NCBI RefSeq assembly: GCF_019703515.2
Contig: NC_059365.1
Location: 38,640,001-38,704,000 of the forward strand
Length of the DNA: 64,000 bases
Origin: Myxocyprinus asiaticus
Lineage: Eukaryota; Chordata; Actinopteri; Cypriniformes; Catostomidae
Reading direction: 5' to 3'
The stretch's first letter is position 1. Every line of letters starts with the position of its first letter. The notes beneath the pieces were generated by a model. That model made no database searches. It saw nothing but the letters and a program-made list of their open reading frames with translations, and was not told where the DNA came from. Positions 11,341-23,076 of this stretch are shown piece after piece. A program made the position numbers and the translations under genes.

Positions 11341-12742
11341 CACTCTGTAGCGCCCCCTTTAAAATGGGCATGTAAGACGTCCTCTGTAGCAGCCCATTTT
11401 CACCTACAGTCACCAAAACTGTAACGTATATTGTTCTCATAAAGCCAAACAACTTTCATACTCACTTTATTTTAGATTTTCTTAAAATCGCAGGCTCTGA
11501 ACTTTTAAATTCTCCATCTAGAGGATTCATGTGACTGGCCCCAAATTTGAGCTACATCATGCCAAGACATTGTAGATGCTAAATTGTGAACAGATTTTTG
11601 ATATTTTGAATGGTGTCGCCATGGCGAAGCAATACATTTATGGTAAAAAATGGAAAACAGGAAGTGCCTTATATCTTCTGTGTGCATTGTATGATTTTGA
11701 TGAAAATTCAGCTGTATGTTTGCTAATGAGGGCTGATCACATTGACGTGGCTATTATGGGTCACTGTCATAGCACCACCAACTGGCAGCAGGAAGTATGG
11801 CACTTTTAACAGATTCTGAAATAGCCATCTTATGTTTACATAATTTGCTTCAAAATTCTTTAGAATAATGTCAAGACACTACTGATGTAAATTCATAAAG
11901 GGATATTTGATATCTTAAATACTGTTACCATGGCAACGCATACATTGTTATTATTCTTTTCTTCCTATATTTGGTTGTTTTTGAGGCACTTGGCATGCTT
12001 AAAATTTCATGAAATTTTGCACACACATCAGAGTCGTTGTCCATTAGTTCTGGGCAAAAGTTCACGCATGGGCACATAGGGGGGGCTCTGTTGCGCCCCC
12101 TTTAAATGGGCATGTAAGCTGGCCTCTGTAGCACCCAGATTTTCACCTACAGTCACCAAAATTGGTACATATATAGTTCTCATCAAGCTGGACAACTTTC
12201 AAAATTATATTTATTACATCAGCCCAACAGGAAGTCAGCCATTTTTGATTTTTTTTAATATTGCAGTCTCTGAACATTTAAATACTCCTCCTAGGGTTTT
12301 CATGAGACTGTCACCACATTTAGACAACATTATGCCAAGACACTGCAGATACTAAATTGCGAACAGATTTCTGATATATATCAAACAGTGTTGCCATGGC
12401 GAGGCATTAAATTAATGGCAAAAATGGAAAAAGTGTCTCACATATCTTCTGTGTGTAACGTGTGATTTAGATCAAACTTGAGATGTATGTTTAGTCTTGG
12501 GGGCTAATCACATGGATTTAACTATTTTGGGTCACGGTCATAGCTCCACCACCTGGCAGCAGGAAATGTGGCTCTTACAACAGACTTTAAAATAGTCCTC
12601 TTATATTTACCCAACTTGCTTAAAAATTGTTAAGAATAATGTCAAATGCCAAATGCATGTGTCCACCTTGCATTGTTTTCCAAATGGCAATGGGTGGAAA
12701 TGGACCCATGGTGCTTGGGCCCGTCATCGCTGCTTGCAGCTA
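11312..12742 (+). repeat. Array element body, copy A
   Basis: Begins with GGGCCCAAGCAC and ends near its exact complement GTGCTTGGGCCC (12711-12722), followed by GTCATCGCTGCTTGCAGCTA. The interior repeats phrases such as CTCTGTAGCGCC, TTTTCACCTACAGTCACC and CACCACCTGGCAGCAGGAA, which also occur in copy B. No coding capacity. A Tc1 element entered at the TA of GCAGCTATATTTATTA. Confidence 0.7.
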
Positions 12743-12904
12743 CAGTAGTGGCCAAAATATTGGCAACCTTGGTAAATATGTGCAAAGAAGGCTGTGAAAA
12801 AAAATCTGCATTGTTTATCCTTTTGATCTTTCATTCAATAATTCACAAAAATCTAACCTTTAATTGAAGGAAAACAATTGAAAGAGGAGAAATATCTCAT
12901 TAAT

Positions 12905-13971
12905 AAAGGTGCAGTATGTAACAATTTTCATGTAATATTCGCCTTTTTTTGCCAATGTGTGAACGGCTTGTAACGCAACTTAAAAAATGAGCCCTTCCCG
13001 GACTTCCTAGGTTGCCTATTAAAGCCTGTAGCGGGTTGGTTTTGAAATTCCAAAGGATGTGACGTTTATGCGCGCTCCCGAGAGCCTTGCCTCAGTGCTT
13101 CTCTTCCGCTCTTCAATAGCGACAACAAAATGCAACACTAGGTAACGTTATCTTAAGAGATGGAATCCAGCAAACATCCGGCTCCCAGTACAACACTGAC
13201 TCCTACACAAACTCAGAGTAAGCCAAAAAAAAAAAAAAAAAAAACATTTATCTACTGAATCCCGTCTGGCTAAGCGGGAACGTGATCATGGTTGAGCGAA
13301 AACTAGAGAGAACATCAGCAGGGCATTTGATTTCTGGAGGGACCTTCGTTCGGTTTTGGGGATCAAAACCGACCCCGAATTGACATTCTTATTGGACAGG
13401 TAAGCTTATATAACTGCAAAGCATGTGAAATATAGTGCCATAAGGATTGATCTGTGTAATTTTAGCTAACTTGATCTTGCCTGCTAATGCTGACTAATTG
13501 CAAGCTACCTTAAAATAATTTCAACGATCTTCTCTTTATAATAAAAGTCAAGATAAATTTAAGCAAATACACTGGTTTCTTGATCGTAGTACAACATATG
13601 ACATACAAAACATACAATAGTGCAACATAACAGTGCAGTGCAACAGTAAACTGTCTGGTATAGTTCGGTAGTATGTAGCTGTATGTGTGTATCAGTATGC
13701 AATGTTAGCTGATAAGTAGTTTTAGTATAGTCTCGTGTAGTAAAACAATCATAACTGTGTAATTTTAATTATGCCACCTCATCTGTCAGCATGATGCTGG
13801 TGAATCACGTTCAGTCTCTTTGTACATTACGTCATTGTTTTGGCCGATGCTCACTCGCTCACGTCCCTATGGAGTGTGTGGATGAGCAACACGTAGCTGG
13901 CTGCAGTTAACATAACGGCCACAGGTGTCATCAATAACAAGTGTTTCTGAATCTTACATACTGCACCTTTA
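12905..13971. mobile_element. AAAGGTGCAGTATGTAA MITE inside Tc1 copy A
   Basis: TAAAGGTGCAGTATGTAA on the left mirrors TTACATACTGCACCTTTA on the right. Comparison with the uninterrupted Tc1 copy at 39100-39130 confirms that about 1.07 kb was added inside the Tc1 left arm. The target is AT-rich (TTAA/TAA), so the exact duplication, and hence the superfamily, is ambiguous. It carries an exon-like coding fragment. Confidence 0.75.
13251..13399 (+). pseudogene. Exon-like coding fragment carried by the MITE
   Basis: One frame reads ESRLAKRERDHG, a TGA stop, then AKTRENISRAFDFWRDLRS and LGIKTDPELTFLLD. It ends at AG followed by GTAAGC, a good splice donor. The pattern NIxxAFxxWRxLxxxxGxKTDxELxxFLLD is one I associate with uncharacterised fish proteins linked to transposons. 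Besides the stop the frame is open. It could be the decayed first coding exon of the autonomous parent element, or a captured host exon. No neighbouring exon was identified. Confidence 0.45.
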
Positions 13972-14183
13972 AATAAATATTTTTCCCAAAACACATTGGC
14001 CACAATTATTGGCACCCCTAGAAATTCTTATGAGTATAATATATAATTTTTTTTGTGACTAGGAACATTAAATTGTTCATCCATGACTTCCTGTTTCACA
14101 GGGGTATAAATATGAGGTAACACACAGGCCAAATTCCCTTAATCATCAATCACAGAGGGTTAGACTAAAGAATATAGTTCTAT

Positions 14184-15047
14184 GTGTGGCAAAAGGCTGT
14201 TAAGCTTCACAAAATGGGAAGTGGCTATAAGAAAATAGCCAAAGCACTGAAAATACCCATTTCCACCATCAGGGCAATAATTAAGAAGTTCCAATCAACT
14301 GGAGATGTTAAGAATTGGCCTGGAATAGGACATGTGTCTATACTGTCTCCATGCACAGTGAGGAGGATGGTTCAAGTGGCCAAAGAATCTCCAAGGATCA
14401 CAGCAGGAGAGTTTCAAGACAAAAAAGCCTCTGCTTTCATCCAACAACAAACTCAGTCGTCTTCAGTTTGCCAGATGCTACTGGAACTTCAAATGTGACC
14501 GGATTCTATGGTCAGATGAAACAAAAAAATAGCTTTTTGGCAGCAAACACCAGAGATGGGTTTGGCGTACACAGAGATGAAGTACCCAATGCCCACGGTT
14601 AAATGTGGTGCTACATCTTGATTGTTGTGGGGCTGTTTTTCTGCCAGAGATCCTGGACATTTTGTTCAGATACATGGCATCATGGACTCTATCAAATACC
14701 AACAGATAAAAATCAACCTGGCTGCCTCTGCCAGAAAGCTTACAATGGGCCCTGATTGGATCTTCCAGCAGGACAATGATCCAAAACAAACATCAAAATC
14801 AACACAAAAATGGTTCACTGACCACAAAATCAAGGTTCTGCCATGGCTATCCCAGTCCCCTGACCTGAACCCCATAGAAAAGTTGTGGGGTGAACTGAAG
14901 AGACCTCTGAATTTGAAGGATCTGTAGAGATTCTGTATGGACGAATGGTTTCAGATCCCTTGCCAGGTGTTCTCCAACCTCATTAGGCATTATAAGGGAA
15001 GACTCAGAGCTGTTATCTTGGCAAAGGGAGGTTGCAAAATGTATTGA
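14184..15047 (+). pseudogene. Tc1 transposase, copy A, disrupted
   Basis: Pieces at 14184-14498, 14315-14602 and 14622-14927 belong to one DD34E transposase. The N-terminal helix-turn-helix is recognisable (GSGYKKIAKALKIPISTIRA). The C-terminal catalytic part shows [11 protein letters not shown] and [15 protein letters not shown], which hold the second Asp and the Glu. Frameshifts and an internal deletion remove much of the middle, including the usual first catalytic Asp region, and the first codon of the frame is not ATG. The product cannot be active. Confidence 0.8.
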
Positions 15048-15267
15048 ATAAAAGGGTGCCAATAATTATGGCCGATGCGTTTTGGAGAAAAAATATTTAT
15101 TTAATAATGAGATATTTCCCCTGTTTCAATTGTTTTACTTCAATTAAAGGTTAGATTTTTGTGAATTTTTTGAATGAAAGATCAAAAGGCTAAACAATGC
15201 AGATTTTTTTTTCACAGCCTTCTTTGCACATATTTACCAGGGGTGCCAATATTTTTGGCCACTACTG

Positions 15268-16740
15268 TATATTTATTAGGGCCCAATCACTGAAAGTGCG
15301 GAAACCCTAAGGTTTTTGGTACTTTTGGGGTACTTAACATGCGTGAAAACTCTTGAAAGACACACATCAGAGTCATCGGCCATTAGGGCTTGGCAAAGTA
15401 CGGGGCTCTGTAGCGCCACCTAGAAGATGGGCATGTTCGGGGGGCTCTGTAGTACATTAATTTTGTGCTACCATCACCAAACTTTGTACACATATAGATC
15501 TCATCAAGCCGGACAACTTTCGTACTGACAGTCATATGCTCTTTTTGGATTGAATTTCACGTTACAGGTACCAAATGTGGGTGACATTATGCCAAGACAT
15601 TGATGATGCTAAATTGCGAACACATTGTTTATATATCTAACGATGTTGCCATGGCGATGCGATAAAGTAACATCAATAAATGGGAAAAAGGAAGTGTCTA
15701 ATATCTTCTGCGTGCATTGTGTGATTTACATAAAAATGTAGCCAAATGTTTGGCCTTGCGGGCTGATCACATTGATGTGACTATTGTGGGTCATGGTCGT
15801 AGTGCCACCAACTGGTGGAAGGAAGTGTTGCATTTTTAACAGACTTCGAAATATCCCTTTTTTGTTTACCTGAATTGTTTAAAAAAAAATTGAATAATGT
15901 CAAGACAGTGCAGATTTAAAATTCTAAGGGGATTCTTGATATTGTAAACAGTGTTGCTATGGCAATGCATTAAATGTCATCATTCCTTTTTATGTAAATT
16001 CACATATTTTTGAGGTACTTGGCATGCTTGAATTTTCATGATATATTGCACAAACATAAGAGTTGGCGGCCATTAGGCCTGGACAAAAGTTAACACATGG
16101 GCATGGCTGGGGAGCTCTGTAGTCTACATATATTGTTCTCATCAAGTTGGACAACTTTCAAAATTACAGTTTTTACTCATACAGGAACTCATTTACCACT
16201 TATGTCTCTGGCCTCGATCTGCCCCGATGACGCTTGGCCATGCTCTTTAGCTCTGCCTAACAGGAAGTCAACCATTTTTGATTTTTTGAAAATCGCAGGC
16301 TCTGAACTTTTAAATACTTGTCCTAGGGGATTCATGTGACTGGCATCAAATTTGTGCAACATCATGCCATGACATTGAAGATGCTAAATTGTGAACAGAT
16401 TTTTGATATATCGAACAGTGTTGCCATGGTGAGGAATTGTCACATATCTTCTGAGTGCAATGTGTGATTCAGATCAAACTTGAGATTTATGTTTAGTTTT
16501 GGGGGCTAATCACATGGATGTGACTATTTTGGGTCATGGTCATAGCGCCACCACCTGGCAGCAGGAAGTGTGGCTCTTACAACATATTTTAAAATAGTCC
16601 TCTTATATTTATCAGAATCAAATGGTTTAGAATAATGTCAAATATATGTGTCCATCTTGCATTGTTTTCCAAAAGCCGCCAGGTGGAAATGGACCCACAG
16701 TGCTTGGGCCTGTCATCGCTGCCTGCAGCTATATTTCTTA
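15268..16740 (+). repeat. Array element body, copy B
   Basis: Resumes immediately after the Tc1 with TTTATTAGGGCCCAATCACTGAAAGTGC and proceeds through the same phrases as copy A (CTCTGTAGCGCCACC, GTTGCCATGGCGA, CACCACCTGGCAGCAGGAAG). It closes with GTGCTTGGGCC, then TGTCATCGCTGCCTGCAGCT. Confidence 0.7.
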
Positions 16741-18490
16741 TTATTATTTGTATTGCTCTTCTGATATACTGTATGTGTTTTGTTTAAAAGGGATATATAT
16801 CTTTTGAATGCATTGTTGAATGTAAAAGAAAATTGTTACGCATCTTCAACATTATGTCCTGAGGTTATCTTAAATGTTTGGAGACAGTGCCACATATAGT
16901 TAAAAAAATAACCCACACTTGTGTGATTCCTCTAAGCTTTGTATGTCCCTTTGTTGAGTGGCAATGTTGTGGCTGTGTGGTGCAGTGGATAGCACACTGA
17001 ACTGTAGAATGGAAAGTCGTGGGTGCAAAACCATCTGGGGGCAATGTTATCTATTCATGCTCTGTGAGATCTTTAGGTTGTGCAGTGATTGCCATGTTGG
17101 TGCTTGGCCCCATAATTGCTGCTCTCAGCTATATTTATTATTATTATTATTCCTTCCCAATGGGAGTCTATGGCAGCCCATAGAATTGTTCGTAGAAAAA
17201 TGATTAAATTTGACACACTGATAGGAGTGGTCATGAATAGTTGCCATGGCAAATTTGGGACCTCTTGCACAAACTCCATTGCACCACCACCACCATCTTT
17301 TGAACCGTTAGTCCTAGAAACAAAATAATTTTTTTCTGATTACTCTCCTCTTGATGTTTCATATGCACACCAATACATTATAACTCCACTCATTACAGTA
17401 GCTGCCATCTTGGATAATGATGTTTAAAATGTAAAGGTTTCACATCCTTCAAACTTTGTCCAATTTGTCCAAACAGTGGCTCAAAATAATCTCCAGATCA
17501 AGTCGAACAAAAATGATAGTAAAGAATTTTGATTTTCACCTTTGTTTAAAAGTTATGGCAGCGCAAATTTAACAAGGTTGATGTAAAACTGGATGTGAGG
17601 CTGTATCTCGGCAACGGTTTGTCCTATCAAAACTAAACTTGGTATGCTTAATCAGGTCCATGATCTGAGGGTACAGGCAAATTCTGGAGACAGCGACACC
17701 TATGGGTCAAAAGATGTAAAAAACAGCTATTTTTTCCTGTAACTTTTGAACTGTATGCCCTAAAATCATGGGGTTGGTGTCTGTGGATTCATTAGGTCAT
17801 GCAGATTTCAACAATACCACTTTTTCTCATATCAGCCATACTGTCCCTCTGCCACAATACATTTAATTAAAAAGTGATTTATCTTTTAAAAGCATTGTCA
17901 GATTTAAAACAAAAATGTTATGCATCATAAACATCATGTCCTGAGGATATCTGAGCAGTTGAGACAGTGCCACTATACTTCAAAAGATAATCCACACTTG
18001 TGTGCTGACTCTTGCCTTGCAATGTCTCATTGCCATCAGCCTTACATGTCGGCTCAGTGTGTTAAAATGCTATTTTATGGTTTCAAGGCTTGTGGGTTCG
18101 AATCCTCACCTCGACAAATCAAGCAGTAAAAATTTCTGGTGTTACGGAGATCTTTGCATTGTGCTTTTAAATGTTTGCTGGGCTTTCTCCAATCAAATTT
18201 TGTTTTTAATTTTGTTGTAAAGTTACATGAATACGAAGTTGATTATGGTGAATACGATGATTGGCTGTGATTGCTCTATGCTTGGTATGTCCCTTTGGTG
18301 GCTGTCAATGTTGTGGCTCTGTGGACCAATGGACTGTGCAATGACATGTTGAACAAAGTCGTAGTTTCAAATCCATCCTGAGGTGATGTGTAATGTTGTG
18401 TGTGTTTGTGCTTTGTCATATGTGAACTTTGGGTTGTGGTTAATGCTGTGCAATGCTTGGCCCCTTAATTGCTGCTTGCAGCTATATTTT
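16741..18490 (+). repeat. Two further divergent array units with tRNA-like modules
   Basis: Two more terminal modules close at 17099-17132 and 18453-18488 with variants of TGCTTGGCCCC..AATTGCTGC..CAGCTATATT. The interiors differ from copies A and B: GGGAGTCTATGGCAGCCCA near 17160, and a run of ATGGTAT/TTGTCC-type sequence. This is presumably a related subfamily. tRNA-like segments occur at about 16968-17036, 18045-18115 and 18306-18375. Confidence 0.55.
18045..18115 (+). other. tRNA-like module with a perfect B box
   Basis: An A-box-like GGCTCAGTGTG is followed about 50 bases later by a perfect GGTTCGAATCC B box, with TGTCG/CGACA able to pair across the ends. The T-arm pairs poorly, so this is not a functional tRNA gene. 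It is more likely a SINE-type pol III promoter remnant. Confidence 0.45.
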
Positions 18491-18709
18491 CAAATGTTGT
18501 GATTCAGAAAAATGTTGTTAAAGCTGGCTTATTATAAAATGCGTTCTGTCCGTGTTCAGATATTTAACACACATACACATATAATGGTCTGATAAACTTC
18601 AGAGTTTCTTGTACCGCTTCACATTTCCTTTCCACTATAAATGCAGATCTTGTCCATAACAAGAAGTGATACATAACAAGAACCAAATACCAAGAGAGTA
18701 GAATTCATT

Positions 18710-18870
18710 ATGAATCAAAATTTTAAAAGCATTGCCACACTTGTGTGTGTGAAAGCACACACCAAAGACACCATGATGTCTTCTCTCATCCAACACCTTG
18801 ACAACAAACATCCACAGTGCCCCTCAGTGGACTCAATAGTAAGTGCAAGATTTGGCGAGAGATCCAGAGA
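18710..18870 (+). pseudogene. Possible BED-type zinc finger remnant
   Basis: One frame contains TLVCVKAHTKDTMMSSLIQH followed by LDNKHP, which resembles the second half of a BED finger of hAT transposases (T..L..HL..KHP). The expected first Cys pair is incomplete. It lies just inside the putative hAT right end at 19017. Confidence 0.3.
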
Positions 18871-19019
18871 GAGCATACTGTATAATTCAGTGTTGCCAAT
18901 GGCAAGCGAATGCACAAAGGAAAATCAATTTGCAATATTCGAGTAGTAGTTTTTAATAGTCGACTAGCTGGTGCAGAAAGAAGCACTCAATTAGTCGATT
19001 ACTCATACACATCCCTAGT

Positions 19020-21338
19020 TTTAGGATGCTGTGTAAAGTAAAAAGTAGCTGAAACTTTGAAAATCACGTCTTGAGATCCTTTTCAAGAACGTGTCCTGTG
19101 TGATCGGCTCTCATTCAGTGGCTGTGCAGCCTGTGCACAGAGGTTTGATGAGTTCCTCTGGTTGACGCGGCTCGTAAAAACACCAAGTTACAAAGGAAAA
19201 TATGAACTTTTATTACAGAATTTATGTACTGTGATTTTGGTTTCGTAGGTAAGATTAATTGCATACATTTTTTAAGCCATTATTTTTGTATATAATTAAT
19301 CAAACTAAATTAATGCCTTTTATCAACAGCCCTTAAAATACCACAGACAATTCTCACTTCATCACTCCCATTCCACGCTGAGTCCTCAAACACTTGGCTA
19401 ATTTGTCTGTTGAGTACTCAAGCAGTCTAAATGACTGAAATACGCATCCCTATTGGCTATCTCTGAATTTTGGTCTTCAAAAGGAACAACTGTTTTCGCC
19501 TTACTCCCCAAAACACACACAAATTCTGTCTATTCTAATTCTATCCTGTTCTACAACTTTTTATAGGCTGGCCTTTTTTTACAAGCAGATCTTTAATAGA
19601 GAGAAATTAAGCTGTTTGACAGGTTTCCTAAGCCTTGCATAGTGTCTTCCTGCCTCCTTTCTGTTAGTATGAATACCACAGCATTTATAACAAGGTTTCA
19701 ATGCTGTCAAACCTAAACAGAACAGTTCCGTTTATGAAAAGACGATTCAGAAAACTAGAACGACTGAAGACATCTGACACAGTTGTTATCAGGGGTGTAT
19801 CTGAAAGGTGTGCTTGTTGTGAGCACATTGTAAACCTTATCAGCTTTGCTCATGAATATAAATTAGGTGACATAACATGGCGACTGGATTTTTAATTATT
19901 GTCGCTATTAATTAGTTTTGGTCGCATTTAATTAGTTTTGGTCGCGACCATTTAAATCGCAGTCTGGAGCCCTGTGACAGTGTCATAAAAGCAAATGTGT
20001 GAGGAAAAACGCAATTGCTGAAGCAACCACGTCATTTTGTGGAGCTTCTATGTCACTTTCACGTGTCAGCTCCTGTGCTCTTCAGGACTCATTTCCCGGT
20101 CCTTTGCATCACAAGTGCAATGCTCTATCAGTTGAGTTACCGTGCAGTTTGATCGCACTCGAACAAGCTTGTAAATGTAGTTGGTCATGTCATGCGACAC
20201 TTTATTAAAAGTATTTAGATGTCATAAGATAGCATTGTGTGAGGAACAGGGCGAAAAGTAAGTGTTTATGAAACTAATTAGAAACCGTTATACTCTTAAT
20301 TTGTGAAATTGAATAAAAGTCATTGTTGTAGCGTCTCTAGCATTTATGTAACCCGAAAAGTGCTGTGATATGTACAACTAGGCATGTAAAATAATTTAGC
20401 AAATACTGTATGTAGGCATAGTAGTGTGATTCTATGAGGCCAAGTTGAAAACCAAGCATATTTTCCAGAGAACACTGAAAGCATAATTTAATATGAAGAG
20501 ACACAAAAAATAGGACATTTGATCAGCCTGCAAGATCAATAGCTGTGAAAGTGGCGTTGAACTCGATTAGAACTCTGCCTCAGAGGCGGTGCTGAATTTA
20601 TGCAACTAGGTCGCTTTATTCAGGCATCCTGCCACTGAGCAAGGGCCCGTTCGCTCTTCACTGCTTCATTAGGGAGCTCAGCACAGCCGTTTCAAACAGA
20701 ATCCATCATGTGAAGTAGATTGCAATCCATGCAATTAAAGGGAAACGCCTCTGCTCTTCAAAGACACCTGGGACGAGTAGAAAGAGCTTTCTCTATTGCC
20801 CTTTACCATTTTCACAGCCGAGAGATGACCGTAACATCTTTGTTGAGTTGAGCTCTCATAATCAACACAGTAGAATCAATGTATACTGGCTTCAAACACA
20901 CCTAGCCTTACTTTCATGGTCTGATTGCGAAGCACTCTTGTCCAAACCCTATCCATGGGACCATAGTGTATGTTAAGCACTTGGTTAGCAGTAACATATG
21001 CTGTGTCACTCTGAGGCCCATGTAGCTCTCCTCGTCAAGGCTAATCATAGTTTAGCCATGAGCGCAGTGCTGAAAGTTTTATCGTAGAGGTCTTAATGTG
21101 AGCACCATACATTTGGCGAGACCAGTTTGAGCCTTGTCCAAAAATCTTTCAACAAGAGCTGTCTTCAATCCTGCCTCTCTCTAAAACCATTAGACGACAA
21201 TCATAATATTCGAAATACTGGATATGTGGGCCTGGTTTCATAAGCGCTACATAGGCAACATTTTAAAATATCATAGGCATGCTCTAAATGCAAAGACTGC
21301 TCCACAAGATAGCTAGCAACCTTATTTTGCCTTCTACA
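19020..21338. other. Mixed repeat ends and apparently unique DNA, no gene
   Basis: hAT-like termini close at 19452 (ACGCATCCCTA) and at about 19974 (GCAGTCTGGAGCCCTG). A minus-strand tRNA-like stretch lies at 20085-20150. The block 20540-20840 looks unique and of moderate GC, and could be conserved noncoding DNA. No exon was recognised. Confidence 0.35.
20085..20150 (-). repeat. tRNA-derived SINE head fragment
   Basis: On the minus strand the sequence reads GGTAACTCAACTGATAGAGC, a good pol III A box, then ATTGCACTTGTGATGCAAAGG and ACCGGGAAATGAGTCC. I recognise this as a recurrent cyprinid tRNA-related repeat. The B box is degraded. Confidence 0.5.
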
Positions 21339-21339
21339 C

Positions 21340-21872
21340 CCCAAAGTATACTTCAATTCTGACACGAACGCGAGCCCGTCAAAGTATACTCTAAATGACT
21401 ATGCATGCATACACAAGCGGTTGGCACATGTGCACTATGAATGCTATGAGATACCAGACTATTTCTCTTAAAGAGTTTAGACCCATTATGATGGTTGTAT
21501 AGTCTTTCAGACTTGAGTTATACAAATATAACTCCAGGTATCTCCAGACCTCCTCACACACACGATCTTGATGTGCACATCCACTGTTGTAGTTTTTACC
21601 TTTTTCTGCTATGTTTACCACCGATTACATCTTCCTCTAGTGTTTCTTCGTGACAGCAATGGCTCAATTGTGAGTGTTGCCACCTTGTGGACCCAGTAAT
21701 TAGTGCAATTAATCCCAGGCACATGTGCATTCTGCGCGTTCACAGATGCGCAGTTAGAAAAATCAGGCTGCGCGTGTTCAGTGCTCGAGCACTCGGCTGA
21801 TGACGAGATTTGCGTCACGTGTCCTGTACACAGACCCTCAGTGTTTGCGTCTCAATGAAGTATACTTTGGGC
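21340..21872. mobile_element. Palindrome-ended MITE (CCCAAAGTATACTT)
   Basis: CCCAAAGTATACTTCA on the left mirrors TGAAGTATACTTTGGG on the right. AGTATACT is itself palindromic. A similar end (GGCCAAAGTATACTTTGG) recurs at 53461. No clear duplication; superfamily unassigned. Confidence 0.55.
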
Positions 21873-21983
21873 TTAATATATCTTGTTTTGGCCCATTTAA
21901 GGCAGCATCTATCTTTCACAATAAAGATGGTGGACGTTGCAAGAGAAATATTACAAATATCCGATTATAAATATACTGAGAAT

Positions 21984-22399
21984 TAGGGCTGTCGATTAAA
22001 CACGTTATTTCAGTTAATTATATATAAAAAATAACACATTACAAAATTCTACATAATAAGTCATGTCCTCTGACCATAATAAGGAATATTTCTACCATCA
22101 ACTCAAGCTTAAAGTACCACCTACATGTTTTCTAGAGTCCCAGTCAGCAGGGGGCAGTAAGCGCATCTACAGTCATACAGGCACCAAACCACACTTACTG
22201 ACGTGAGACGCTCCAAAGCTCCTGTCTGACTCATGTGTACATAGAAAGACATAGATGTGTATATAGATTTATTTAATCATTATACATTTAATTATTTTAA
22301 TTTGAGGGCCTTTTTCAACAAATATTGATATATGCAAATAATTCAATTAATTAATCGACATATCATGTAATTAACTCATTTAATCGATGGACAGTCCTA
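21984..22399. mobile_element. hAT-type MITE (416 bp)
   Basis: The left end TAGGGCTGTCGATTAAAC matches the right end read backwards, TAGGACTGTCCATCGATTAA. The flanking octamers CTGAGAAT and CTTATAAT agree at six of eight positions, consistent with an older 8-bp duplication. A CTCF-like motif lies inside at 22144-22160. Confidence 0.65.
22144..22160 (+). promoter_or_regulatory. CTCF-like motif inside a hAT MITE
   Basis: TCAGCAGGGGGCAGTAA fits the vertebrate CTCF core (CCASYAGRKGGCR) well except at its first bases. Occupancy cannot be judged from sequence. Confidence 0.35.
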
Positions 22400-23076
22400 C
22401 TTATAATTAATTCAATACCGAACGTATTGATAAAAATAGTTCAGTTGAATTAAAAATTGACTATTTTATCCTATATTTTGTGATATATATATCACCGTTA
22501 TATATATATCTATTTATCGGTAACTTATGAGGTTCCATATAAGCTAGGTTGTTGCCTTAGAAGGTAGCTGCCTATGTAGGAGCTAGAAATAAGGCACCTC
22601 ACAAGGTTTTGGAACAGAATGATAATAAGTGATATTTCAAGATCACTACCACATTCATTGTGAACTCCATTTCCACAGTGGCGCAGCACATGGGCATTGG
22701 CTTGCAGCCCGGAGTGGAAACTTCATCATGATTTGAGCAATATAATATTTAAGTAATTTATTCCCGGGGTCCGGGTCCTGACTCCCATTCAGGGGTGATT
22801 TAGGAGTCCCTGCTTTGTTGTAACTCACAGCAGACATGCAAGAAAAGGGCGATTTTAGCTCAGATGTGTGTAGTTTGGAAACACTATTGTGGCAGAATTT
22901 AATAAATGGAAAGAAAATAAATGCTTATATTGGTTCAGATTTAAAATAACATAGCCCATTTTATGGAAATACTGTTTAGACATGCAAATGCTTAAAAAGT
23001 GAGAAATTGATTCATATTGCCTAAATTAGGCTCCAGTAAGCAACAGCAGAGGCATACCTGTCTTCATTACACACTT
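22400..23076. other. AT-rich DNA, no gene
   Basis: Contains an ATATATAT-rich block at 22482-22515. Nothing coding is visible. Confidence 0.35.

Larger units (their letters stand above)
12743..15267 (+). mobile_element. Tc1-type element, copy A, itself interrupted
   Basis: Starts CAGTAGTGGCCAAAATATTG after TA and ends TTTTTGGCCACTACTG before TA, the Tc1/mariner pattern. Rejoining the flanks restores the array sequence across the TA. It is the same family as 38958-40552. Without the inserted MITE (12905-13970) it is about 1.46 kb, a normal Tc1 length. Confidence 0.88.
10415..19017. mobile_element. Possible hAT element hosting the repeat array
   Basis: The left end TAGCGATGGGCATTTTG, with GTCGAGTACTC a little inside, matches the right end read backwards (TAGGGATGTGTATGAGTAAT, with TCGACTAATTG inside). 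The flanks GTTTTTAG (10407-10414) and GTTTTAGG (19018-19025) are similar but imperfect. This would make the 7.7-kb array an insertion in an older hAT copy of about 0.9 kb. A similar terminus also closes at 19452, so pairing of the ends is uncertain. Confidence 0.4.

Noticed and set aside
18045..18115. Functional tRNA gene
   Set aside because: The B box is perfect but the T-arm and part of the acceptor do not pair; it sits inside a repeat unit.
10415..19452. hAT element ending at 19452 instead of 19017
   Set aside because: The terminus at 19452 is similar, but its flank (TTGGCTAT) does not resemble the left flank, whereas the flank after 19017 nearly does.
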